A stretch of DNA of 64,000 bases from SHLQ01 sp964517125 (GTDB lineage: Bacteria > Actinomycetota > Acidimicrobiia > Acidimicrobiales > SHLQ01). The translations under genes and the position numbers were made by a program. The notes beneath the pieces are model-generated. The model saw only the letters and a list, made by a program, of their open reading frames with translations. It searched no databases and was not told the DNA's origin. Shown here piece by piece: positions 15,448 through 23,040 of the stretch. How positions within the stretch are numbered: position 1 is the stretch's first letter; every line of letters starts with the position of its first letter. The DNA is taken from positions 62,001 through 126,000 of the forward strand of contig CAZFBD010000001.1 of NCBI GenBank assembly GCA_964517125.1, read 5' to 3'.

Positions 15448-17265
15448 ATGCCTGCTCCACTTCCCTGCCCCGACCCGTCCATGCGTGTCCTCATCGCCAA
15501 TCGCGGCGAGATTGCCCGCCGTATCATCCGGTCCACCGACGCCTGGGGCGTCGAGTCCGTGGCGGTGTGGGCCGATCCCGACGAGCATGCCGGCCACGTG
15601 GCCGAAGCGACCCATGCGGAGCGCATCGGCCCAGCGGCCCTCGACGACTCCTACCTGTCGGTCGATGCCATCCTCGCCGCCGCCGCTCGGTCGAAGGCCA
15701 CACACGTGCACCCGGGATACGGGTTCCTCTCGGAACGGACCGACTTCGCCGAGGCCGTCGTCGCCGCCGGCCTGGTGTGGGTCGGCCCATCCCCAGATTC
15801 CGTACGCTCCATGGGATCGAAGATCGAAGCCCGCTCGGTCGCTCAGACTGCTGGCGTACCGGTCATCCCCGGGTTCGACGAGAGCCAGGACGACGCAGCC
15901 CTCGCCGCGGCGGCCGAGGAGATCGGCTTTCCCGTTCTCGTCAAGGCGTCAGCCGGTGGAGGCGGCAAGGGCATCCGCATCGCCTGGGACGCCGAGGCGT
16001 TCCCAAGCGCACTGGCCGAAGCCCGCGCCGAGTCGCTCCGAGCCTTTGGCGACGACGCCGTCCTGGTGGAGCGCTACATCACACGACCCCGACACATCGA
16101 AGTGCAGATCGTCGCCGATCGTGATGGAACCGTCGTCGACCTGGGCACTCGTGAATGCTCGGTGCAACGTCGGTACCAGAAGGTCCTGGAAGAAGCTCCT
16201 GCCCCGAACCTGCCGCCGCACACGGAGCAGGCCATGCGAAGTGCAGCCGTCTCGCTGGCGGCCGGGATCGGGTACGACTCGCTCGGCACGGTCGAATTTG
16301 TGGTCGACGCCGCCACCGACGAGTTCTTCTTCCTGGAAATGAACACACGAATCCAGGTGGAGCACACCGTCACCGAGGTGGTCACGGGCCACGATCTCGT
16401 TCACCTGCAGCTGGCCGCAGCGTGTGGTGAACGCCTGGACCTCGCTCCAACTGCCTTCGACGATGCAATCGTTGCCTCACCCATCAAGCATGCGTTCGAG
16501 GCGCGCATCAACGCCGAGGACCCCTGGAACGACCACCTTCCACAGACCGGATCCGGTGTCGTCAGCCGCATGCCGGGCGCCGACCACCGCTGGGACGCCG
16601 TCGCCGACGAGGGCTGGTCGGTCGAGATCGGAACCAGCTACGACTCCATGATTGGCAAGCTGATCATCGGTGGCACCGATCGTTTCGATGCCTTGACCCA
16701 GCTCACGACAGCGCTGGCCGAGATCGACATTCGCGGGCTCACGACCAACGTGGATCTCCACCAATGGCTCGTACGTCAACCCGATGTTCGAGCCGGACGG
16801 GTCACCACTCGGTTCCTTGACGAAGCGATCCTCCCTGCTCGTTCGCCGTTCAGCAACGGCACCGACACCCGTTCCGGCGTCGTCACGCCGTGGAACGAGC
16901 GGCTCGGGTGGCGGCTCACGCCACATCGCTCGGAGCTCGCGTTCGACTCCCCCACCCGGGACGACCGCTGGCACAGCGCCGCCCGTGAAGGCCAGGCCGA
17001 CGGCGAACTGCATGCGCCGTTCCCGGGCCTCGTCACCGGTGTCGAGGTTGCTGCCGGAGACACCGTCGTGGCCGGTCAAACGCTTCTCACCATCGAAGCC
17101 ATGAAGATGCTCCACCCAATCCTCGCCACCGGCGACGGAACGGTCGCCGAGGTCCATGTGGAGCTCGGCGAACAACTCGAGGGCGGCGCCGTGCTCGTCA
17201 CCTTCGTCGAACCACCCAACGAACCACCCGCCCAAGATCCATCCAGTACCGGAGACGACCAATGA
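15448..17265 (+). CDS. Acyl-CoA carboxylase biotin carboxylase/biotin carrier (alpha) subunit
   Basis: Carboxylates its own biotin using ATP and bicarbonate. The 605-residue protein has a biotin carboxylase domain (MRVLIANRGEIARRI, HPGYGFLSE, KASAGGGGKGIRI, EMNTRIQVEHTVTE) and a C-terminal biotinyl domain with EAMKM, biotin site Lys553. The ATG at 15448 is 2 bases after the beta-subunit stop; an internal ATG at 15481 lies directly before the MRVLIANRGE homology and is an equally possible start, and neither has a clear ribosome site. The stop overlaps the dehydrogenase ATG as ATGA. Confidence 0.92.
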   Translation: MPAPLPCPDPSMRVLIANRGEIARRIIRSTDAWGVESVAVWADPDEHAGHVAEATHAERIGPAALDDSYLSVDAILAAAARSKATHVHPGYGFLSERTDFAEAVVAAGLVWVGPSPDSVRSMGSKIEARSVAQTAGVPVIPGFDESQDDAALAAAAEEIGFPVLVKASAGGGGKGIRIAWDAEAFPSALAEARAESLRAFGDDAVLVERYITRPRHIEVQIVADRDGTVVDLGTRECSVQRRYQKVLEEAPAPNLPPHTEQAMRSAAVSLAAGIGYDSLGTVEFVVDAATDEFFFLEMNTRIQVEHTVTEVVTGHDLVHLQLAAACGERLDLAPTAFDDAIVASPIKHAFEARINAEDPWNDHLPQTGSGVVSRMPGADHRWDAVADEGWSVEIGTSYDSMIGKLIIGGTDRFDALTQLTTALAEIDIRGLTTNVDLHQWLVRQPDVRAGRVTTRFLDEAILPARSPFSNGTDTRSGVVTPWNERLGWRLTPHRSELAFDSPTRDDRWHSAAREGQADGELHAPFPGLVTGVEVAAGDTVVAGQTLLTIEAMKMLHPILATGDGTVAEVHVELGEQLEGGAVLVTFVEPPNEPPAQDPSSTGDDQ

Positions 17266-18407
17266 CGCTGCGCAACGCCTACATGACCGACGAACTCGAA
17301 GCCATCTACGACCAGACGGTCGAGTTCGTGCAGAAGGAAGTCACGCCGCACGGTGAGGCATGGGAAGCAGCAGGCAAGGTGCCCCGCGACGTCCTCCAGA
17401 AGATGGGGTCGCTCGGCATGTTCTCGCTGCGTGTGCCGGAGGACCGTGGCGGACTGGGGCTGGGCTACCTGGCCAGCGCCGCCTTCAGCGAGGCGCTCGG
17501 TGCGTCCACGTTTGCCGGGTTCGACACGACCGTGCTCGTCCACACCGACATGAGCTCGCCGCACCTGCTGAACTCCGGCAACGACGAACAGTTCGACCGT
17601 TACCTTCCCGGCATCATCGATGGCACACACATCATGGCGATCGGTGTGAGCGAACCCGATGCCGGTTCCGACGTCGCCGGCATGCGCAGCACGGCGGTTC
17701 GCGACGGCGACGGCTGGCGGATCAACGGCACCAAGATGTTCATCACCAATGGTGTCTACGGCGACACGGTCATCGTGGCCGCTCGCACCGATCATGAAAA
17801 CAAGTACGGCATTTCCATGTTCCTCGTGGACCACGGCACCGAGGGCTTCTCGGTCGGTTCCAAGCTCGACAAGCACGGCTGGCTCTGCTCCGATACCGCC
17901 GAGTTGATTCTCGACGACGTGTGGGTGCCGCAGGAGAATCTCCTGGGAACCGAGCACCGTGGCTTCTACGAGACCATGAAGAACTTCCAGAACGAGCGGA
18001 TGGTCCTCATTGGCATGGGTGTTGGCGCAGCGCAGGCAGCCATCGACATGACCAACGAGTACTGCCAGGAACGTGCTGCGTTCGGCAAGACCCTGTTCGA
18101 CCTTGGAGCGATCCGCCAGCGAATGGCGATGAATCAGGCCAAGGTCGACGCAGCCCGCGCGTCGATGTACCACGCGGCCTGGTTGGGTGACGAGGGCGTC
18201 GACAACGTGAAGGCCATGTCCGGAGCCAAGGCATTTGGCTGCGAGGTCGTCAACGAGGTCATGTACGACTGCGTGCAGTTCCACGGCGGCATGGGCTACA
18301 TGCGGGAGTCCGCCGTCGAGCGCATGGCCCGCGATGCCCGCATCCTTCCCATTGGCGGCGGAGCCACCGAAGTCATGCTCGAAGAGGTCGCCAAGCGCAG
18401 CTACTGA
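17262..18407 (+). CDS. Acyl-CoA dehydrogenase, isovaleryl-CoA dehydrogenase-like
   Basis: A 381-residue FAD enzyme introducing a 2,3-double bond into an acyl-CoA. Family motifs include IGVSEPDAGSDVAGM, FITNGVYGDTVIVAA and CVQFHGGMGYMRES. The usual catalytic glutamate in the C-terminal EGT loop is absent (the loop reads IGGGATEVM), whereas Glu245 in NERMVL sits where isovaleryl- and long-chain dehydrogenases keep their base. With the methylcrotonyl-type carboxylase this fits leucine catabolism: isovaleryl-CoA to methylcrotonyl-CoA to methylglutaconyl-CoA. The hydratase and lyase of the pathway are not in this operon. The last 7 bases overlap the convergent patatin gene. Confidence 0.9.
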   Translation: MTLRNAYMTDELEAIYDQTVEFVQKEVTPHGEAWEAAGKVPRDVLQKMGSLGMFSLRVPEDRGGLGLGYLASAAFSEALGASTFAGFDTTVLVHTDMSSPHLLNSGNDEQFDRYLPGIIDGTHIMAIGVSEPDAGSDVAGMRSTAVRDGDGWRINGTKMFITNGVYGDTVIVAARTDHENKYGISMFLVDHGTEGFSVGSKLDKHGWLCSDTAELILDDVWVPQENLLGTEHRGFYETMKNFQNERMVLIGMGVGAAQAAIDMTNEYCQERAAFGKTLFDLGAIRQRMAMNQAKVDAARASMYHAAWLGDEGVDNVKAMSGAKAFGCEVVNEVMYDCVQFHGGMGYMRESAVERMARDARILPIGGGATEVMLEEVAKRSY

Positions 18408-19249
18408 GCCGATCCTCCGGCGTGGATGTGCGGCACGACGAGCGGTTGCGCCGTCGGCCGTCCGTTCGCCAACCACTGTTGGGTCCCCGCGTGCGCCATC
18501 GCGATCAGTTCGTGGGTCTGTGAGAAGTCAGCGGGCGACACATCCACGGGGCACGGTGGCGGGATCAGGTGGACGGGCACGTCGTACGTTCGCTGGGTTT
18601 CACGAACCAGTCGCTGTTGTACCAACAACCCCACGCCGTGGAGTGCCAGCGCCAACGCACTGTCCGGTGGCGTTCGCAGCCCGCACGAGTAGCCGGTGGA
18701 CAGAACCCAGACTTCATCTGCGCCAAGGTCGATCGCTGTGCTGATCGGGGTGTTGTTGGCGATCCCACCGTCGAACAGCAGGCGACCGTCGATCCGAACC
18801 GGCGGGAAGATGCCGGGCAGAGCAGACGACGCAAGGACTGCCTCGATCGCCGAGCCGGTCTGCAGGACGGCCTCGTCGCCGGAAAGGATGTCGGTGGCAA
18901 GGACGGCGAAGTCCACCGGAGCGTCCTCCATGCGGGAGAATCCGAGCTGCCGGTCGAGTAGCCGGCGAAGGCCGGTGTTCGGCACGAAGTGGTCGATACG
19001 ACCGAGAAAGGCGCGCAGTCCAAGCAGCGGGTGCAGTGGGAAGAGGGACCGGCGTTCCAGCCCATGCCAGAGTTCGATCAACCCGCTGGCGTCACGTCCG
19101 CTCGCCAACCAGGAGCCATTGAGCGCGCCGGCGGAGGTGCCGACGATCAGGTCGGGCCGAATGTCTGCCTGTTCCAGAGCGAGCGTCATGCCCGCCTGCA
19201 CGGCACCGAGGCTCGAGCCACCCGACAGTACGAACGCCGTCCTTCCCAT
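18401..19249 (-). CDS. Patatin-like phospholipase
   Basis: A 282-residue serine acyl hydrolase with a Ser-Asp dyad. The oxyanion segment FVLSGGSSLGAVQAGM opens the protein, GTSAGAL holds Ser39, and FDGGIANNTP holds Asp160. Such RssA-like proteins hydrolyse phospholipids or lysophospholipids; the true substrate is unknown. No signal peptide or transmembrane helix is seen. It follows rsmB by 18 bases and is the last gene of the def-fmt-rsmB transcript. Confidence 0.87.
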   Translation of the reverse strand: MGRTAFVLSGGSSLGAVQAGMTLALEQADIRPDLIVGTSAGALNGSWLASGRDASGLIELWHGLERRSLFPLHPLLGLRAFLGRIDHFVPNTGLRRLLDRQLGFSRMEDAPVDFAVLATDILSGDEAVLQTGSAIEAVLASSALPGIFPPVRIDGRLLFDGGIANNTPISTAIDLGADEVWVLSTGYSCGLRTPPDSALALALHGVGLLVQQRLVRETQRTYDVPVHLIPPPCPVDVSPADFSQTHELIAMAHAGTQQWLANGRPTAQPLVVPHIHAGGSAQ

Positions 19250-19267
19250 GCGACCGAAACCCGGCGC

Positions 19268-20407
19268 TCAGTCGGATTCTTCCGCCTTGCGATAGCTGAA
19301 TGCGGCCATGCCGTCGCCCGCGAAGCGGTCCGGAAGAAGACGTCCGCCGCGTCCGTGGGGCTCCCACGGGTCGCCCAGGGCTTGTGGCACCAGTTCTGGG
19401 AGTTCGGTGGCGATGCGTTCGTCGACGCCGATCGATTCGGCGTTGGTGAGCGTGCAGACGCTGAACACCACCAGTCCCCCGGGAACGACGAGGTTGGCGG
19501 CGGAGCGGACGAGTTCAAGTTGCAGATCGGCCAACGCCCCGACGTCGTCGGCCGTGATGCGCCAGCGGGCGTCGGCCCTGCGTCGTAACGACCCGAGCCC
19601 GGAACACGGTGCATCGACCAGAACAGCATCGGCCCACGTGCCTCGGAACGGTGGTTTCGTGGCGTCGGCCGTCACCGCATGCACCGGCGTGTTCGTGTCG
19701 GCGGCAGCGGTCTGGATGAGCCCAGCGCGGTGCGGATGCAGATCGGCCCCAATGACGGTGGCTCCCCGACCGGCGATGTGTGTGGACTTGCCTCCCGGAG
19801 CAGCGCACAGATCGATCACGAGCTCGCCGGGTCCGGTAGTGACGAGCGACGCCACTTCCTGCGAGGCCAGGTCCTGCCGGTAGCCGTCATCCCGGGTGTG
19901 AACGATGGCGGCCTGATTCATGGCGGCCAGTACAGGAATCGCTCGCTCGCCCAGCTCCTCGCCGAGGTGACGCAGCATCCACTGCGGGTAGCTCAGTCGG
20001 ATGCCGTCGTTCGGCCAGTCGATCTCGGTTCCGCCACGGACGATTTTGCGCAGAACGGCGTTCACGAACCCGCGGGCCCGCTTGGGCGTGGCACCGACGG
20101 TCGCATCGACTGCAGCGTGGGCGGGGGTACCAAGAAAGATCAGCTGGTAGGCGCCGATGCGCAGGGCTGCGCGGATCCGCGGTTCCACGTCGTCGCGGAT
20201 GAGGTGCCGGTCGACGACATGATCGAGGGCTCGTCGCATTCGGGTCGAGCCGTAGACGAGTTCGGTGACAAAGCCGCGGTCACGCTCCTCAAGATCCGAC
20301 TCACCAAGCACCTTCGGAAGCAGAAGGTTGGCGTAGGCCCCATCGGTCTCGATCCGCTCAAGGACCTCGATCGCCAAGCGCCGCGCGACCACACCGTCGT
20401 CACCCAC
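19268..20407 (-). CDS. rsmB: 16S rRNA (cytosine-967-C5)-methyltransferase
   Basis: Methylates C967 of 16S rRNA using SAM. The N-terminal NusB-like RNA-binding domain (about residues 10-140) precedes the methyltransferase fold with DLCAAPGGKSTHIA, DAPCSGLGSLRR and the catalytic SVCTLTNAES cysteine. At 379 residues it is shorter than E. coli RsmB (about 430), mostly in the linker. GTG 20407 overlaps the fmt stop by 8 bases; an in-frame ATG at 20437, further inside fmt, is possible. Confidence 0.93.
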   Translation of the reverse strand: MGDDGVVARRLAIEVLERIETDGAYANLLLPKVLGESDLEERDRGFVTELVYGSTRMRRALDHVVDRHLIRDDVEPRIRAALRIGAYQLIFLGTPAHAAVDATVGATPKRARGFVNAVLRKIVRGGTEIDWPNDGIRLSYPQWMLRHLGEELGERAIPVLAAMNQAAIVHTRDDGYRQDLASQEVASLVTTGPGELVIDLCAAPGGKSTHIAGRGATVIGADLHPHRAGLIQTAAADTNTPVHAVTADATKPPFRGTWADAVLVDAPCSGLGSLRRRADARWRITADDVGALADLQLELVRSAANLVVPGGLVVFSVCTLTNAESIGVDERIATELPELVPQALGDPWEPHGRGGRLLPDRFAGDGMAAFSYRKAEESD

Positions 20408-21284
20408 CGAAACGCTCCCCGTCTGCCTGGGCTCCATTGCGCCAGTCCTGGGCATCCATTCGTGGCTTGCCTGCCGGCTGCACGCTGATGAGCCGGACCG
20501 CTCCATCGGGCGTGAGAACACGATCGCCGTCGATGGTTCCGGGAACGCCGGTACCAGCGACCACTTCGGTTGCGTGCACCTTGAATCGTTCGCCTCGGAA
20601 GATGGTCCATGCGTCACCGACACGGACCGTGCGGTCCACCTGCACAGCTGAGTCCGTCCAGTCGATCTGGCGGTCTTCGGTTGAGAGCTTGTGGGCGTAG
20701 ACGACGTCGCCCACCTGGGGCGCTCCGGCATCCAGGCCGGCATCGAGGGTCTCGATGAGCAGACGGGCGCCGAGCTGGCTGAGCTCGGACCACACGGAGT
20801 GCGTGGTGTCGGTCGGCCGGAGCGGAACGTCGGATCGAGCGTGCACGTTGCCTTCGTCGAGGCCTTCAGCCACGGTCATGATCGTCACCGCGGTGGTCGC
20901 ATCACCGGCGAGGATGGCTCGTTCGATGGGTGCGGCGCCCCGCCATCGTGGCAGGGGCGAGAAATGGATGTTCACCATGGGCACCTGCTCCAGCACGTTG
21001 CGCCGAATGAGCTTGCCAAATGCCACGACCACAGCGAGGTCGATGTCGTGGTCGAGCACAGCATCGACCTCGGTGGTCACCTGGAGTCCCAGCTCCAGCG
21101 CCCGTTCCTTGACGGGTGTGGGTGAGGTGGAACGGCCACGGCCACGACGTTTGTCGGCGCCCGACACGACGATTGGTATCTCGTAGCCGGCGGCGCGGAG
21201 CGCATCGAGGGCGGGAACGGCGATCGTTGGTGTGCCCAGAAAGGCAACCCGGCGGATCGTGTCCGGCAGCGGGGCGAGGGTCAT
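20400..21284 (-). CDS. fmt: Methionyl-tRNA formyltransferase
   Basis: Formylates initiator Met-tRNA with 10-formyltetrahydrofolate. The 294-residue protein shows FLGTPTIAVPALDAL, the catalytic MVNIHFSPLPRWRGAAPIE signature with the conserved Asn-His, and a C-terminal domain starting near DRQIDWTDSA. It lies 7 bases downstream of peptide deformylase, which later removes the formyl group, the standard def-fmt pairing. It is slightly shorter than the usual 310-315 residues. Confidence 0.96.
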   Translation of the reverse strand: MTLAPLPDTIRRVAFLGTPTIAVPALDALRAAGYEIPIVVSGADKRRGRGRSTSPTPVKERALELGLQVTTEVDAVLDHDIDLAVVVAFGKLIRRNVLEQVPMVNIHFSPLPRWRGAAPIERAILAGDATTAVTIMTVAEGLDEGNVHARSDVPLRPTDTTHSVWSELSQLGARLLIETLDAGLDAGAPQVGDVVYAHKLSTEDRQIDWTDSAVQVDRTVRVGDAWTIFRGERFKVHATEVVAGTGVPGTIDGDRVLTPDGAVRLISVQPAGKPRMDAQDWRNGAQADGERFGG

Positions 21285-21291
21285 GGCCGAC

Positions 21292-21864
21292 TCAGGGAAG
21301 GCTCAGGCCGCCGGAGCGGGGAACCTCGATGCCGAGGTCGGCACCCAAGCGACTGGCAGCCGAGTCACCAGCTTCGGCGCGTTCACGAAGCACCTTCATT
21401 GCTTCGCGCCGCTGTTCGTCGTCGAGACGCTCGATCAGGAGCACCCCGTTGAGGTGGTCGATCTCGTGTTGGAAGACGCGAGCCTCGAGTTCGTCGGCCT
21501 CGATGCTGAGTTCGTTGCCGTCGAGATCCAGACCGATCAGGTGCACGGTCTTGGGGCGCACGATGTTCCAGGAGAGCCCAGGGACCGACAGACAACCCTC
21601 GTCGAACTCCCACTCGCCGTCGGAATCGACGATCTCGGGGTTGATGACGACCTTCGGGTCTTCGCCGGCGTACATGTCGTACACGAACAGACGCTTGCGA
21701 ACTCCGACCTGGGGTGCAGCCAGGCCGATGCCAGGCTCTTCGTACATCGTCTCGAACATGTCGTCGACCAGACGAACCAGCGCGGCATCGATATCGGTGA
21801 CCTCTTTGGCCACCTGCTTCAGGACCGGGTCGCCGTAGTGCCGAATGCGGTACGGAGCGCTCAT
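21292..21864 (-). CDS. def: Peptide deformylase
   Basis: Removes the N-formyl group from nascent proteins. All three metal/active-site motifs are present: GIGLAAPQVG, EGCLSVPG with the metal-binding cysteine, and QHEIDHLNG with the HExxH histidines and glutamate. It has 190 residues, a normal length. The ATG at 21864 is supported by a TATCCT -10 box 6 bases upstream that overlaps the divergent methyltransferase promoter. First gene of the def-fmt-rsmB-patatin transcript. Confidence 0.96.
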   Translation of the reverse strand: MSAPYRIRHYGDPVLKQVAKEVTDIDAALVRLVDDMFETMYEEPGIGLAAPQVGVRKRLFVYDMYAGEDPKVVINPEIVDSDGEWEFDEGCLSVPGLSWNIVRPKTVHLIGLDLDGNELSIEADELEARVFQHEIDHLNGVLLIERLDDEQRREAMKVLRERAEAGDSAASRLGADLGIEVPRSGGLSLP

Positions 21865-21886
21865 GTCCTCAGGATACCGTTGTGAC
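21865..21886. promoter_or_regulatory. Bidirectional leaderless promoter, def and methyltransferase
   Basis: AGGATACCGT at 21871-21880 contains a minus-strand -10 (TATCCT) and a plus-strand -10 (TACCGT) sharing the central TA. Each lies exactly 6 bases from its start codon (ATG 21864 and GTG 21887). Both messages would be leaderless and start 22 bp apart. Confidence 0.6.
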
Positions 21887-22504
21887 GTGAGTTCTGAGGA
21901 TTCCCACTACTTCGATGCCGACCCCTCGGTTGCGTCGAATCGCCAAGAGATCGAACTGTCTCTTGCCGACACCTTTCTGGAGCTCATCACCGACGCTGGG
22001 GTCTTTTCGTCATCACGGGTTGACCCGGGCACGCGGTACCTGCTGCAGGAAATGCCGCCTGTCCCAGCCGAGGCATCGACGATCCTGGATCTTGGGTGTG
22101 GGTACGGCCCCATCGCCCTGACGATGGCCAAGCGCGCTCCGGCGGCCACCGTGTTCGGCATCGACGTGAACGAGCGAGCGCTGTCGCTGGCCCGCGAGAA
22201 CGCCGTGTTGAACGGGGTGGAGCGCGTCACCTTCGGAACCTCGACCGTGGTCCCCCACGACCAACCGATCGATCTGCTCGTATCAAATCCACCAATCCGC
22301 ATCGGGAAGCAGGCGCTGCATGCGCTCCTGGCCGACTGGATGCCGAGACTGTCTGTGCATGGGCGGGCCTGGATGGTGGTACAAAAGCACCTCGGAAGTG
22401 ACTCGCTCGCCGCCTGGATGACCGAGCAGGGGTGGCCCACGACCCGTCTTGGTTCCCGAAAGGGCTACCGGATTCTGGAAACCCGCCGTTCGGAGGCACT
22501 GTGA
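21887..22504 (+). CDS. Class I SAM methyltransferase, RsmC/MTS family
   Basis: A 205-residue methyltransferase with ILDLGCGYGPIALTMA (motif I), VFGIDVNERAL and the LLVSNPPIRIGK motif typical of amino-methylating enzymes of guanine in rRNA. The MTS/RsmC family methylates G1207 of 16S rRNA or related sites; the single domain matches the small actinobacterial and Bacillus YbxB type. GTG 21887 is chosen from its -10 spacing. Its stop overlaps the following gene as GTGA, pairing two RNA methyltransferases. Confidence 0.85.
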   Translation: MSSEDSHYFDADPSVASNRQEIELSLADTFLELITDAGVFSSSRVDPGTRYLLQEMPPVPAEASTILDLGCGYGPIALTMAKRAPAATVFGIDVNERALSLARENAVLNGVERVTFGTSTVVPHDQPIDLLVSNPPIRIGKQALHALLADWMPRLSVHGRAWMVVQKHLGSDSLAAWMTEQGWPTTRLGSRKGYRILETRRSEAL

Positions 22505-23040
22505 AGAACCTGGACCCCACCGGACTCAAGCGGCTGCATCGCGACTGGCGACGACAGACCACACAGCGGGTCAGCCTGATCCTCGACTCCGTCCAAACCC
22601 CGTACAACGTTGGAACGATCATCCGAACATCGGCTGCCCTTGGTGTCGACCATCTGTGGCTGGTGGGTGCCACCGAGTCGCCCAACCACGCGAAGACCAA
22701 CAAGACGGCCATGGGCACGCAGCGCTATGTCCCGTGGACCGCGGTGGAGACGCCAACCGAGGCGGCCAATGCCGCCATGGCTGCTGGCTTGACGATCGTC
22801 GGAATCGAGCTGGCCGACGATGCACGACCACTTGAAACAGTGGATCTGAGCGGCGACGTCTGTCTTGTCGTCGGCCACGAGGATCGTGGCCTCAGCAAGG
22901 AGATGCTCCCGTTGTGCACGGCCGTGGGCTACATCCCGCAGATGGGAAAGGTCGGCTCGCTGAACGTCGGGGTGGCCGCGTCCATGGCCATCGGCGAAGC
23001 ACGCCGCCAGGCGCGTCAGGCTGGCGCAGCCTCCACCTGA
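22501..23040 (+). CDS. SpoU/TrmH-family RNA 2'-O-methyltransferase
   Basis: A 179-residue SPOUT methyltransferase. Its motifs are VQTPYNVGTIIRTSAALG (motif 1), VVGHEDRGLSKEML (motif 2) and IPQMGKVGSLNVGVAASMA (motif 3) forming the SAM knot. Substrates of this family are ribose 2'-hydroxyls of tRNA (Gm18) or rRNA, which cannot be assigned here. GTG 22501 overlaps the upstream methyltransferase stop. Its 3' end overlaps the convergent oxidoreductase gene by 25 bp. Confidence 0.9.
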   Translation: MKNLDPTGLKRLHRDWRRQTTQRVSLILDSVQTPYNVGTIIRTSAALGVDHLWLVGATESPNHAKTNKTAMGTQRYVPWTAVETPTEAANAAMAAGLTIVGIELADDARPLETVDLSGDVCLVVGHEDRGLSKEMLPLCTAVGYIPQMGKVGSLNVGVAASMAIGEARRQARQAGAAST

